A stretch of 64,000 nucleotides of DNA, from NCBI GenBank assembly GCA_963971575.1, contig OZ020616.1:23702713-23766712 (forward strand), given 5' to 3'. The translations under genes and the position numbers were made by a program. Each line of letters opens with the position of its first letter. Position 1 is the stretch's first letter. Positions 22,016 through 32,499 of the stretch are shown one piece after another. The stretch is from Liopterus haemorrhoidalis (Eukaryota > Arthropoda > Insecta > Coleoptera > Dytiscidae). The notes beneath the pieces were generated by a model. The model made no database searches. It had not been told where the DNA came from and saw nothing but the letters and a program-made list of their open reading frames with translations.

Positions 22016-24864
22016 AAAACAACAAAAATATACATATTTCCATATATAAAACACATTTTAAATCATACTAACCTCAAAATAAGTAAATCAATCTATTCAA
22101 ACTAAACGTAAACAACTTTCAAAAGTCTAAGAACAATATCTCTTTCCAAAAACGACACGTTCGTACATGTCGTCTCAAAATCAACACAATACTGCACTAT
22201 CACACAATAAGTGCACTATCGATAAGTTACAGAATACCAACACGAGGTGTTGAAAATCGGAACTTTCAACACGATACTGTAAAAGCGATTGTCGAAATGC
22301 TTACAGAATAGACCCCCTGTGCTAGATTATGCGAATCATTAGAACTTGCAAAAGAAAATAAGAAATTAGTATAATTAACCTGCATTAACATATTATGTAC
22401 TGAATGTGTTAAAAAACATTCTTTGTGTAAAACAAACATTTCTATGTGAAAAAAACTTGTTAAGAATTCTCAAAAACTTTAAGAAACAAATTGTTGTTAT
22501 CTGATACATATTTTTTTATTTCAGTAATAAAAATTTTGAGCTTATTAATTTTTCTGAGGTGTGTAGGAATAATATTATAAAGTTTTGGACCGAAAAAATT
22601 CATATTTCTTTGACAGAGACTCTTTTTTAGAATAGGAATTTGTAGGTTATAATTATTGTTGTGTCTGGTATTGTAATTGCGATTAATTAAATCATTATTT
22701 TTATTTTTTTTTTATAATAGTAAATAATGGCATTCGGAATATATAGATTCTAACGTTAAATATGTTATTTTCCGTGTATAGTGAATCTGTTGAGAAACGA
22801 TAATCTTTTTTAAAAATAATTTTTAATATGCAATTTTGAATAATTTGTAGATTATGAAGTGCATTATTATAGCGTACACTCCAGCAAGTTATACCATACC
22901 TAATGATAGACTCTACAAGGAATGTATAAATAATTTTAATTGTTTTAATATTTAGTATGTCTCTAATGCAATAAAATTTTGGAATCAAGTTTCTAACTTT
23001 TTTACTGTACTTTCAATCTTAGAGTTCCATCTCATGTGTTGATCGATCATAACACCGAGGTATTTTAAGGATTTAACTTTTTTTATAGATTGAGATGTGT
23101 TATTAATTTTAATTTCTAGAAAATTTGGTTGTCCTGGGGACGATAAAGAAAATGAAATACATTTAGATTTATTGATATTTAAAGTGAGTAGGTGCGAATC
23201 TAACCATTTTTTTATATAAAATAAACCTTGAGATGTTTTTTCAAGGGTTTCTAACCATGTATCCTGCAAATATCAGTGCTGTCATCAGCATAAGAAATGA
23301 TTTGCCCACTATTTTGTAGATTACATAAGTCATTTATATAAATTAAGAACAAAATGGCTGAGATTACGGTACCTTGTGGGATACCAATTGAAACCAGTAG
23401 TTTAGAACTAATTGTTTTATTAATTTTTACACACTGAAATCGATTTGATAGGTAGCTTTCAAAAAGTTTTATTTTTGTTCCTCTAATACGTTTTAATTGT
23501 CTTCTAGTTTGTTTAGAAGAAGATTATGAGGCACAGTATCAAAAGCTTTAGCCAGGTCCAAGAAAACTGTAAGAGTTTTTTTATTATTATTTAAGTTTGA
23601 AATTATTTTTGATGTAAGTGTAAGAATGGCAGATTCAGTGTTAGAACCTTGAATAAATCCAAATTGATTCGGTAAGATAAAATTTAGTTTATCTAAGTAA
23701 TGTAATAATCTTTTTTTAATACATTTTTCAAGAATTTCCGCAAAATTGTTAATCTGACTGATTGGTCTGTAATTATTCGGATCACTTTAATTTCCTGCTT
23801 TAAATAAAGGTGTGATTATAGATTCCTTGAAGTAATCAGGAATTATGCCTGTAATGAAAATTAAATTGAAAATATGTTTTGAAGGTTGGATAATGTGTGA
23901 ATGAGTTGTTTTTATTAAAGTTGAAGATAATTTATCAGGTTCAGCTGAATTATTATTTTTTAGATCATGTATGTATTCAATAAGTTCATTTTCATTTATT
24001 GGTGTCAAAAACATAGATATGCTAGAGTTATTTGTGGATTTTTATTTGAGATTTTTGAAGCAATTAATTTACCCACTTGAGTAAAGTGATGATCAAAAAT
24101 ATTCCCTATTTCTAGTTCATTGGTATATTCGGTATTATTATTTTTTTAATTTTGGATATATTATTATACTTATGTGGTATTTCGTTTGCTACATCAGCTA
24201 TGATTCTGAAAATATTTTTAAAATTATTGTTAACTTCTTTAATTTTCGTTTTGTAATATTCATTTTTTGTAAATTTAATGATTTTGTTTAATTTATTTCT
24301 ATAATTATTATAATCTAACTTTGCTGATGGATTATTTTAGTTTTTATTTACTTTACGTTTAAGTTTATCTCGATGTTTAATTGATTTTAGAATACTGTTT
24401 GTGATGCAAGGTTTAATTTTATATTTTTTTTTTTCTTAATTAAGTAAGTAGAAGAATGTAAATTAATAATATTAGTATATTTTTGTAAAAATGTATCAGT
24501 TGATTCAATTGGCTCTGCAGATGTTAGAACCGAGTTCCAATTTTCTTGTATTAAGGATTTATTCAGAGCGTCATAATTTATCTCAGTTCTGTAAATATCA
24601 CTTTTTATTATATGCCTATTATTTATACTGAAATTAAAACGTATAGTTATCGGATAATGGTCTGTTATACTGTTTTGTAATATAAAGGACTTATTTTTTT
24701 TACAAGAGTTAGATTTTTTTACGTTAATGCGATCAATACATGAGCTGGATACAGCAGATACCCTTGTTGGTTCTGGAATGCTACTAGTGAAGTTATATTT
24801 GGCAATAATGTTAAGATATTTATGACAATTAATATCAGAAACATCCAGAGTATTAATGTTAAGA

Positions 24865-25193
24865 CAGGGCCGCCCCTAGCATTTGCGGGGCCTGGGGCAA
24901 AACTAGAATTGCGGGGCCCCAAAACTGGATTTGCGGGGCCCCAAAACTGGATTTGCGGGGTCCCATCTATATATATTTTGAATAACTATATTTTCGTTAA
25001 TATTATTAACTATTAACAAAGTACACATACTTATATTCAATGAATATATAAATTTTTTCCAACTATTTATAAAACTTGGAATAATATTTTTATTTTAAAT
25101 GTATTTTATTACCTGACGATCGAGGCGCGGGGCCCTTACAGGCGCGGGGCCTGGGGCCGGTGCCCCACTTGCCCCCGCCTAGGGGCGGCCCTG
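24865..25193. mobile_element. Non-autonomous hAT element 1, 329 bp
   Basis: Terminal inverted repeats CAGGGCCGCCCCTAG (left) and its complement (right), flanked by an exact 8-bp duplication TGTTAAGA (24857-24864 and 25194-25201), the hAT hallmark. Inside are GC-rich subterminal repeats of GCGGGGCCCCAAAACTGGAT and an AT-rich centre. No transposase. Confidence 0.95.
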
Positions 25194-25341
25194 TGTTAAG
25201 ATCACCAATAATTAACTCAATTTGTTGTTTGTTAAGTTTTCTGATGCAGTGATCAAATTCATCGAAAAATGTGTGTATAATTGAAGAAGGAGATCTATAT
25301 ATTGCAATAATTCCAAATGATATTTTATTATAGGTAAAAGA

Positions 25342-25666
25342 TAGGGTGACCATTTTCTTAAGAAGGCAATGCGGGACGGCGCAGAAAAAAAATGTCCCCA
25401 TTTCCCAAATCCAAGTGAAAAGCAAAAAAAAAAGGTCCTCACCTCCCAAATCCAAGTGAAGAGCAAAAAAAAGTCATCATCTCCCAAAATCCAAGTAAAG
25501 AGCAAAAAAAAAGGTCTTCACCTCCCAAATCCAAGTGAAGAGCAAAAAAAAAGGTCCTCACCTCCCAAATCCAAAATACGAGACAAAATGTTAAAATGCG
25601 GGACTTTTGCGGGACGCATCTCAATGCGGGACAAAATGTTAAAATGCGGGACGAATGGTCACCCTA
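25342..25666. mobile_element. Non-autonomous hAT element 2, with tandem repeats
   Basis: Terminal inverted repeats TAGGGTGACCATT / AATGGTCACCCTA are flanked by an exact 8-bp duplication GTAAAAGA (25334-25341 and 25667-25674). The interior is five units of about 38 bp, each with CCCAAATCCAAGTGAAGAGC followed by an A-run (25387-25570), then two units with ATGCGGGAC. ORFs here are only products of the repeats. Confidence 0.95.
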
Positions 25667-26432
25667 GTAAAAGAGATTCTAGTAAAGGAGACTTCTGTAA
25701 ATTTTATAATTTCAAAGTTACAGTTTAAGTTGTTCTAGTAGAATATGGCAATACCATCATTTTGATTATTATTACCATTGTTATAGAAATTTGAATACCC
25801 TGTTATATAGTAATTAGATAGATTCGAAATAGGCCAAGTTTCAGACAAAATAATAATATCATAACAAATTGATTTTGTTTCCTCTAAAAATAATAAAAGA
25901 TCATTAAAATTTTTATTCAGGCTGCGAATGTTTAGGTGTATGATGTTAAAATTTAAATTTTTATTATTATTAGATATCTTTAATTAGTCATCAACTGAAA
26001 ATGTTTGTTTCCAAGGTGAGACATTAGAAATAGAGTTCTCAATTTGGTTTAGAAGTGTAACAGTGTTCATTAAGAAGCATAAATATATTTAGTTAAAACT
26101 AAAATAAACTTAGAACAATTCAAAACAAAGTGACGTAAGACACAAAAATATATAAATCTTATATGAACTTGGCAGCGACAGCTATATACCTGACAGATTA
26201 TTAGAAATATGAAATGTTACCTGGAGAAAAAATCTTCAACAAACAGCATATCTTATTTTGTGTAAATTACATAACATTTTTTAAAATGTAGTGTGATATT
26301 TTATACAACTTTAAGATATGTCCGACATATGCGTTATACGACTTATGACATTTTTGTGTTTTACGTAAATAATCCCGTCTCTCGACCATGCATTAGTGAA
26401 GCCGTATTTCTCAGTTGCCGTTTTTAAAAGAT

Positions 26433-26996
26433 TTACATTATAGATAGTAAGATCCTCTTTAATAACAATATTAGAACCTTTAATTTTTTTTTTTTAAGAC
26501 TAGACACACTCGCTCGTTCATTATATGTTGCAAATTTCAAAAGAATTGCTCTAGATTTATCACTCATTTTTTTATCAACGCGATGTGTTCTGTCCAGAGA
26601 GATTCTATTAATGTCTAAGTTTAAATTGTTGTGGATGATGTTGAGCACTAGATCATCAGTATCTTCATTTTCCTGCTCGGGCGCTCCAAAGATTCTGAGC
26701 GTATTTCGACGGGAGTACTGCTCGAGTTGGCGGATTCGATCTCTAGTTGATTCATTTAACTCCTTTTCCTTCTCGTTCAGCTTCGATTCCAAAATATTAG
26801 ATTTTTCACTAACTTCTTTAAGTTTATCTTCATATTTTTTTATAACGATAGCAGAGAGAATTTCCGCTAGTTCCTCTAGAACCGCCGGTGTTTTCAGCGT
26901 CTCGTTTACCATTTTAATAATTTCATTTTCCATGTTCCCATTGGGACTTTTAGAGCTTTTATCCGAACGAGTTTGAGATATTTTAAACAATTTCAC
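26433..26996 (-). pseudogene. CR1-like LINE ORF1: coiled coil and RNA-binding region
   Basis: Encodes a Lys/Glu-rich coiled coil (DKLKEVSEKSNILESKLNEK) followed by QLEQYSRRNTLRIFGAPE and NRISLDRTHRVDKK, the signature of LINE ORF1 (transposase_22-like) RNA-binding proteins. The first true ATG may be at 26933 (MENEIIKMV). The frame ends at 26433 after a lysine-rich stretch from an A/T homopolymer at about 26482-26495, which probably caused a shift. It lies upstream of ORF2 on the same strand. Confidence 0.65.
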
Positions 26997-27110
26997 TTAT
27001 TATTAAAGCGAATGAAAAATAATAAAATAATTTTTAGCTGCACTTATACCAAATAAGATACTTCACTCACGCAAGTACATGCTTGTCGCAAGTCTGACTG
27101 TGAACTGATT

Positions 27111-27267
27111 TTTACGTAAGTTTCGTGTACAGTCAATTTACACATCATCAGTCTAAAAAATAAATATAATTTGTTACAATACATTGAAACAATTCGTAAT
27201 TGTTTGAACAGAAAAATTATACAAACAAGGTAGCATTCCAAAATCAGAAAATAGAGACAAACTTACC
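27111..27267 (-). ncRNA. Candidate hammerhead ribozyme of the Penelope element
   Basis: On the minus strand the core is CTGATGA (27151-27145), a 6-bp helix II (TGTGTA/TGTACA with two G-U pairs) and CGAAAC. The segment following GAAA (CTTAC) is complementary to GTAAG at about 27267-27263, which would form helix III and place a U-U cleavage site next to it. Helix I pairing is weak with this cleavage strand, so activity is uncertain. Hammerhead motifs are known in Penelope-like elements. Confidence 0.55.
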
Positions 27268-27457
27268 AATTTTTTAAAAAATAAATGCTAATTGCATATG
27301 TCATATTGATAAAATAAAACACATGATTCCTCTACGAGGGTTTGTACAAGTATGAAAAACTAGAAACGATACGTCACCAGCTGATCGAGTGCATTGACTT
27401 AAAGAGATAAGCAATTGCAAGTTAAATCCAATGTCAGTGATTATAAAACAATGTTAT

Positions 27458-28684
27458 CTATTTATAATAAAATTTGGTACGCGGTGTCAGCTCATTTGTG
27501 TCCGTTTTTTTATTAACAACTTGTTTTTTTTTTTTTGCTGTTTGAATGTGGAGCATCTCGGAGATGAGTCTTTTATCCATATTTTTTTCTTTATCAAATA
27601 TACTTGTGTCAGAGCGATGTTGAGATAGCCTTTTTCTCAAAATCTGGCTGGTGGTGCCAATATAGGAGAGTTCACAATCTTTGCAAGGGATTTGATACAC
27701 AACATAAGAATTTTCTAGCAACGGAATTTTTGTTTTCATGTCTGTAAAGTTTCGTTTGTTGTTGTTCGATGTTGCAAATGCTAGTTTAACAATGTGTTGA
27801 TCAAATATTCTTTTGTAGCTTGTGAAACTCTTATTATGGTATGGGAAACTGGAGTACATTATTGTGCTGCCTTCTGCATTTGGTGCCAATACTTTTTTCC
27901 CATTATATGCTGCCCAGGTCTGTTTTTTATCCATTTTTTGGTCAACTTTGTTGGGTAATTATTTTCTCTGAACGCACCCGTGACTAATTTTAAGTTCTGT
28001 GGTCTAAACTCTCGATGGGACAGTTTAATAGCTCTATCAATAACATTGTGTAGAGTGTTGATTATCAAGTTGTACGGGTGGTTCGAGAAATAATTTAGGT
28101 ATCGGTAGCTATGTGTTGGTTTTTGATACCAATTTGTTTTGATGCTATTATCTGTAGTTGACCCGATCAATAGCGTATCTAAAAATGAGATTTCATTATT
28201 TTCCTCTAATTCATAGGTGAATCTAAAGCGTGGATGGTATGAGTTGAAGGTGTCAACTAGCTCATTAATTCTCGCTTTGTTGTAAACCATGTTGATATCA
28301 TCAACATAACGATAATAATAGAAGGACTTTTCTTGTGATTTTTTTAAACATGTTCTTTCTACCTCTTCCATTACCATGGTGGCTATGACACTACTTATAG
28401 GGCTTCCCATTGCACAACCATGTGTTTGTGTGTAGATGTCACCTAAGAAGTCAAAATAGGGGTTGTTGAGACAAAATTCTACTCCATCCCTGAATTCTTC
28501 CTTGGAGAGACTTGTAAATTCACTAATATTTTCCCATTTTTCGTCAATAATGGTCAAAGCAAAATCCACGGGTATGTTGCTTTATAATGCTTCGGCATCC
28601 AATGATATCATGATATGTCCTTCAGGAATTACAACACCCCGTACTTTACCAACGAACTCAAAACTATTTTTAACGTCACGTCAT
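27458..28684 (-). pseudogene. Penelope-like RT with GIY-YIG endonuclease
   Basis: RT motifs in order: MISLDAEAL and NIPVDFALTIIDEKW (28650-28540), YTQTHGCAMGSPISSVIATM, the catalytic YRYVDDINMVY (about 28305), ISFLDTLL and TNWYQKPTHSYRYLNY. A stop lies in the first motif (28583 region). A frameshift near 27880 separates RT from the GIY-YIG part: SYVVYQIPCKDCELSYIGTT, then LRKRLSQHRSD. This domain nicks target DNA in the family. The polymerase core is otherwise well kept. Confidence 0.85.
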
Positions 28685-28749
28685 TAGGGTTTATATGCAG
28701 GTCAGTTGTATAAGCATGCCAAATTTCAACTCTCTAGGTCCAGCCGTTT
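28685..28749 (-). repeat. Left half of a split interspersed-repeat copy
   Basis: Matches the 20896-22015/62761-63832 family (TTGTATAAGCATGCCAAATT and on). It ends in GGTCCAGCCGTTT (28737-28749), which is repeated at 37205-37217 where the family sequence resumes. The copy was therefore split by the R1-like LINE. Confidence 0.8.
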
Positions 28750-29060
28750 CGGACAGTTCCGGGCGGTTGATTTTGGGCCAGTACCTAGCCGTAGGAGTGG
28801 GCCTGAGGTGGACATAGTGGCGCCTCTTCCCTAAAAAGGGTTCGCGATATACAATTTTTGTAGAGTGTAGTGATATTCCCTGAGAATGTATATATGGACT
28901 GTTTCTAGATGTTGAACATGTGACGAAGCACAAGATTTTACCCGAGCGTTGAAGCCCACTGGTAGCTAGCATTGCACTGAGAGGCCAGGACTACCAGTGT
29001 ACGGCATGGCCGTGAGGCTTAGGGCCTGGGCTGTCACCCCGGAGAGCCGAGTTTGCCTCC

Positions 29061-29700
29061 TCCACGGCGAACAGATTTTATTTATTATTTATTTGTGTTG
29101 AACGTGTAAATTTAGAAAAAATAAAATTTTATAATATATGAAACATTGTTTACTTCGCAACAAAAACAAAAGACAGCGATTACTTGCTTGATGAACGGAT
29201 CCACCAACTTTAAACCACTGTTAGCCGGAACGCAGTTGATACGTTAACCAACAGATGGTGTGGCCTACCCTGTCTGAAGCTCCCGTGGCCATAACACCGA
29301 CTGAGCCGATACACCTGCCAAGAAAACTATGATTAAGACATCTGAACCATAGGAACTATCCCAGCGTTCGGCACGGACATCAAGGCAGACACGATACGAG
29401 TGAGTAAAAACACGAAAATTAAACCTGTACGAGGATTTTTTTTTTTTTTTTGTTATTGAAATATTTATTTGTTGTGTAATAGTATATTATGTAACGAGCA
29501 TGGAATGATGGTCATTTCACACGAGTATGAAAGTTACACCACGAGCCGCAGGCGAGTAGCGCAATTCATACGAGTGAGAAATGACTATTCCATGCAAGTT
29601 TCATACTATACTTTTTCAACGACTATAACTTTATTAATTATTTAATTTTTACTCAGTTCTCTTTAAAAACGAATAATAATTTTACATCTGCTTTCAACTT
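29061..29700. other. Noncoding stretch with poly-T and imperfect inverted repeat
   Basis: No gene. A run of about 15 T lies at 29437-29451. At 29498-29595 the arms GCATGGAATG...GTCATTTC and GAAATGAC...CATTCCATGC form an imperfect inverted repeat around GAGCCGCAGGCGAG. This could be the end of the element carrying the tyrosine recombinase. Confidence 0.5.
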
Positions 29701-29740
29701 ATTTATTACGTTGCCTAGCAACGGTCGGCCATTGCTGTTT
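29699..29740 (+). repeat. Direct repeat copy 1 flanking the recombinase gene
   Basis: A 42-bp sequence containing GTTGCCTAGCAAC (29710-29722) followed by GGTCGGCCATTGCTG. The same sequence occurs twice on the other side of the recombinase gene. The 13-bp core is an inverted repeat matching an RFX X-box-like consensus. Confidence 0.8.
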
Positions 29741-29897
29741 AACCTATAATGGCTGCAACTTATAACTTGTTTTGTTATAAAAATACATATAAATTTGCGT
29801 ACTTTATTTATGCTGAATATTAAACACTACATTAATACAATTATTTAAAACTATTCTTGGGGAAATATTACTAGTAAAAGTTTCAGTTAATGTTACA

Positions 29898-31090
29898 TTA
29901 TTTTGATTTTACTACTTTAGAATTTATCATTTGATTTTCATCCACTTTGGTAGTTGATGCGATGCTATTTGAATTTATAGAGTTTAAAATTTTATTGGCA
30001 ACTTGAAATCTGGTTTCTATCGATTCATCGATATATCCCACTGCCACTGTTGTCGATTTCCAACCACCATGTCTTTTCAACGATGTTATGTCTTCACCCT
30101 TATCAATTAGGATTAACGCTGAAGATCTGCGGAAACAGTGAATTTTCAAGAATATTGCAATTTCTTTTCCCATTCTTCCGTTTCAGAAAAGTTTTCCCGT
30201 TCAGAAAAAAATAGTAGTTTTTAACATTGAGTGGGCGAAAATCCATATATTTTTTTAAAATATAAAAATTTCCTGATATTGTGAATTTTCGGGGTCTTTT
30301 TGTTTTTGTATTGGGTAATATTATTATAACAGCAGAGCCCAAATCTTCTATATTAGATGTTGTTAACTGATATAGTTCGTGCTTTCGACAAGCACCCATA
30401 ATACCCATTATCAATGCAACCTATAAAAGAATAGAAATAAATACATATATAGTTTGTCTTTACATACTGATTTTTTAGTATCTAGAGATAAATTTGATTT
30501 TAAAGTCTACAGATATTATATTATATCAAAAAGTTATAACTCTCCGATTAATGACTTACGGGATAACTTAAATCAAGTAATGTTCGAGAGCTTTACGTGT
30601 TGTGAACAACGAGATCATTTCGACTCATCTTTGACTCTAAACTCTTGAAAAATAATTAACATACCTTTGTTAAGAGGTACTCGCTGTCAGGTGCTTCTTT
30701 AATGAATTTGTCGATTTGACTCGATGTAAAAGTTTTAGATTTTCTTGGTTGGTATCCGTCCGATTGTCTTTTAAGAAATGCTTTTAATTTTGGATATTTG
30801 TCTATTTCCACATTGTTGTAAATATTGAGAGTCGTTCTTAACATAGAGTACTGTGACCATAATGTTGTTGGTTTAAATTTATTTGATAATTCCCCAAAAT
30901 AAACCATTAAGACATTTTGAGAGTGAGACACTGTCTTGTTCTCCTTTCGCCAATCCATGAACCATTTATAAATAGTTTCATATCTTTCTCTAGATTTCTC
31001 AGGTAGTAAATTTATTGAGGTAATTTTTGCTGCCTCTATGAAATTAGGTGGAGTTAATTCTAAATTGTCGGAATCACTTTCAACTTCCAT
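29898..31090 (-). pseudogene. Crypton-type tyrosine recombinase
   Basis: Exon 1 (31090-30665) starts at ATG 31090 (MEVESDSDNLEL) and encodes the core-binding domain (SRERYETIYKWFMDWRKEN, YQPRKSKTFTSSQIDKFI), ending LLTK before GTATGT. The intron is 30664-30421. Exon 2 resumes VALIMGIMGACRKHELYQLT with the first catalytic Arg, then PNTKTKRPRKFTI. A frameshift and loss of about ten residues near 30170-30150 precede HCFRRSS (His-x-x-Arg), RHGGWKS and the nucleophile-type VGYIDES. The R..HxxR..H..Y set is therefore visible. This matches insect Crypton-like recombinases, which cut and rejoin DNA through a phosphotyrosine link. It is damaged but recent. Confidence 0.75.
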
Positions 31091-31118
31091 ATTTGAACTG
31101 TTTTAATTTTCAAAACTA

Positions 31119-31240
31119 TTATTTATTATGTTGCCTAGCAACGATCGGCCATTGCTGTTTGAACCAGTTCAACTTGAGGTTACTGTTTTAATTTTCAAAT
31201 TTTTTATTTATTATGTTGCCTAGTAACGATCGGCCATTTT
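31119..31240 (+). repeat. Direct repeat copies 2 and 3
   Basis: Copies at 31119-31160 (core GTTGCCTAGCAAC, 31130-31142) and 31204-31240 (core GTTGCCTAGTAAC, 31215-31227). Each is preceded by ACTGTTTTAATTTTCAAA, so the two form a tandem unit of about 85 bp just upstream of the recombinase gene. Confidence 0.8.
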
Positions 31241-31248
31241 GATTAAAC

Positions 31249-31278
31249 CTGTTACGTAATGAGCTCATTACGTAACAG
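31249..31278. repeat. Perfect 30-bp palindrome
   Basis: Half-site CTGTTACGTAATGAG followed by its exact reverse complement with no spacer. It could be an element terminus or a dimeric protein-binding site. A similar half (TTATGTAACGAGC) lies at about 29488-29500 on the far side of the recombinase. Confidence 0.95.
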
Positions 31279-31329
31279 ATCAGCGGTGTGTAATATAAAG
31301 GAGTGGGGAACGTACTACATTTACTAATC

Positions 31330-32150
31330 ACTAACACGCCTGTAATGAACATATTTCTATATAGTCGTGGAAAAAATATATTTTTTTGTTTAAAATATTT
31401 TTTTGTTTGGGAAAAATTCTGCGTACTAGTGACTGCGAACTGTCCTGTTCACTGGAACATATCTTTTTTGCCCTCCGTTGAATGCGGACTTACTTAGATG
31501 CAAGAATATATTTTTTTGTTAAAATATTTTTTTGTTTGGGAAAAATTCTGTGTCCTAGTGACTGCGAACTGTCCTGTTCACTGGAACATAGTATTTTTGC
31601 CCTGCGTTGAATACGGACGTACTTAGGTGCAAAAATATATTTTTTTGTTATTTTTTTTTATGTTTTGTTTGGGAAAAATTCTGTGTCCTAGTGACTGCGA
31701 ACTGTCCTGTTCACTGGAACATAGTATTTTTGCCCTCCGTTGAATACGGACGTACTTAGGTGCAAATATATATTTTTTTGTTATAATTTTTAATTTTTTG
31801 TTTGGGAAAAATTCTATGTTCTTGTGACTGCGAACCGTCCTGTTCACTGGAACCTAGTATTTTTTCCCTCCGTTGAGTACAGACGTACTTAGGTGCAAAA
31901 ATATATTTTTTGTTAAAATATTTTTTTTGTTTGGGAAAAATTCTATGTCCTAGTGACTGCGAACTGTCCTGTTCACTGGAACATAGTATTTTTGCCCTCC
32001 GTTAAGTACGGACGTACTTAGGTTCAAATATATATATTTTTTTGTTTTGGAAAAATGCTATGTTCTTGTGACTGTGAACCGTCCTGTTCACTGGAACCTA
32101 GTATTTTCGCCCTCCGTTGAGTACGGACGTACTTAGGCGGAAATATTTTT
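31330..32150. repeat. Tandem satellite, period 117-133 bp
   Basis: Six units, each starting near GTGACTGCGAACTGTCC (31428, 31557, 31690, 31823, 31951, 32068), containing TCACTGGAAC and an AT-rich half with TTTTTGTTTGGGAAAAATTC. Unit length varies by T-run length. Unit bodies are well conserved. ORFs here are by-products. Confidence 0.9.
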
Positions 32151-32499
32151 TTTGTGGTACAAGACTGGGTGTGCCCAGCCATCTCTATATTCAGTGGCCG
32201 TGTCCGCCAAATTTTTTTTCTAGTTTCTTTTTTCGCTCGGTTCCCGTCGACTTTTGGTCCCCGACTCCTAGGAACCCGTCAGCCTCCCGAATACCCCGGC
32301 ACGCGGCTCAGGAGATCGGCAGGCCGCAGCAGGGCTACTACAGGTCCGTACGGGCCCCGGCAGAGATGTCCGCCGGTTATATACATTGTAGAACCAACTC
32401 TGTAATTTTAAGGGAAATAATAAATCCGGGTTAAACTGTATATAAGTATTTTTATTGTGTGCCTACGATAGTGTGTGTGAAGAAATCCGAGCAATCGGT

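Larger units (their letters stand above)
9711..22317. mobile_element. Harbinger B, 12.6 kb with later insertions
   Basis: The left end (GGGGGTCTATTCTGTAA, 9711-9727) and the right end (TTACAGAATAGACCCCC, 22301-22317) are perfect 17-bp inverted repeats. Similarity continues inward, including CAGTATCGTGTTG in both. The element holds a Myb/SANT-like gene (16609-18180, plus) and a transposase (18248-20870, minus), arranged convergently as in Harbinger A. It was later invaded by a CR1-like LINE (9948-16165), a solo-LTR-like element (18835-20051) and a repeat (20896-22015). The flanks TGTACT and TGTGCT agree at 5 of 6 bases, but Harbinger usually duplicates 3 bp, so the target duplication is uncertain. 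Confidence 0.7.
22701..26070 (-). pseudogene. CR1-like ORF2: endonuclease and RT, with lesions
   Basis: The start ATG is at 26070 (MNTVTLLNQIENSI). The endonuclease follows: NFNIIHLNIRSLNKNF, IIILSETWPISNLSNY, then after an insertion YNKISFGIIAIYRSPSS and IELIIGDLN. RT motifs: LKNNNSAEPDKLSSTLIK, NNYRPISQINNFAEILEK, NQFGFIQGSNTESA, VFLDLAKAFDTVPHN, KVKSLKYLGVMIDQHMRW and the C-terminal IRYGITCWS. Many stops and frameshifts occur between 23270 and 23790, including the region of the catalytic Asp pair. Insertions at 24865-25193 and 25342-25666 interrupt the endonuclease. The protein is inactive. Confidence 0.75.
22318..26996 (-). mobile_element. Outer CR1-like LINE (minus), body
   Basis: ORF1 (26996-26433), ORF2 (26070-22701) and the start of the 3' UTR. 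The 3' end is separated by Harbinger B and lies at 9523-9710. Two hAT insertions interrupt ORF2. It is the oldest layer of the 9.5-27 kb nest. Confidence 0.7.
27044..28684 (-). mobile_element. Penelope-like element (minus), 5'-truncated
   Basis: RT joined to a GIY-YIG endonuclease followed by a hammerhead-like motif, the hallmark layout of Penelope-like elements. The upstream end is truncated at about 28684, where a different repeat begins. Confidence 0.8.

Noticed and set aside
25369..25728. ORFs on both strands rich in Lys/Ser or Phe/Leu
   Set aside because: Products of the 38-bp tandem repeats and A-runs in hAT element 2; no family-like features.
28691..28972. 93-codon minus-strand ORF at the start of the R1-like LINE
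   Set aside because: It spans the junction between the split repeat and the LINE 5' end, so it is an accidental fusion.
31303..31847. Short ORFs in the 31.3-31.9 kb region
   Set aside because: Translations of satellite units repeated with the same period.
31330..32150. CRISPR-like array
   Set aside because: Units are contiguous 117-133 bp satellites without unique spacers, in a eukaryotic context.
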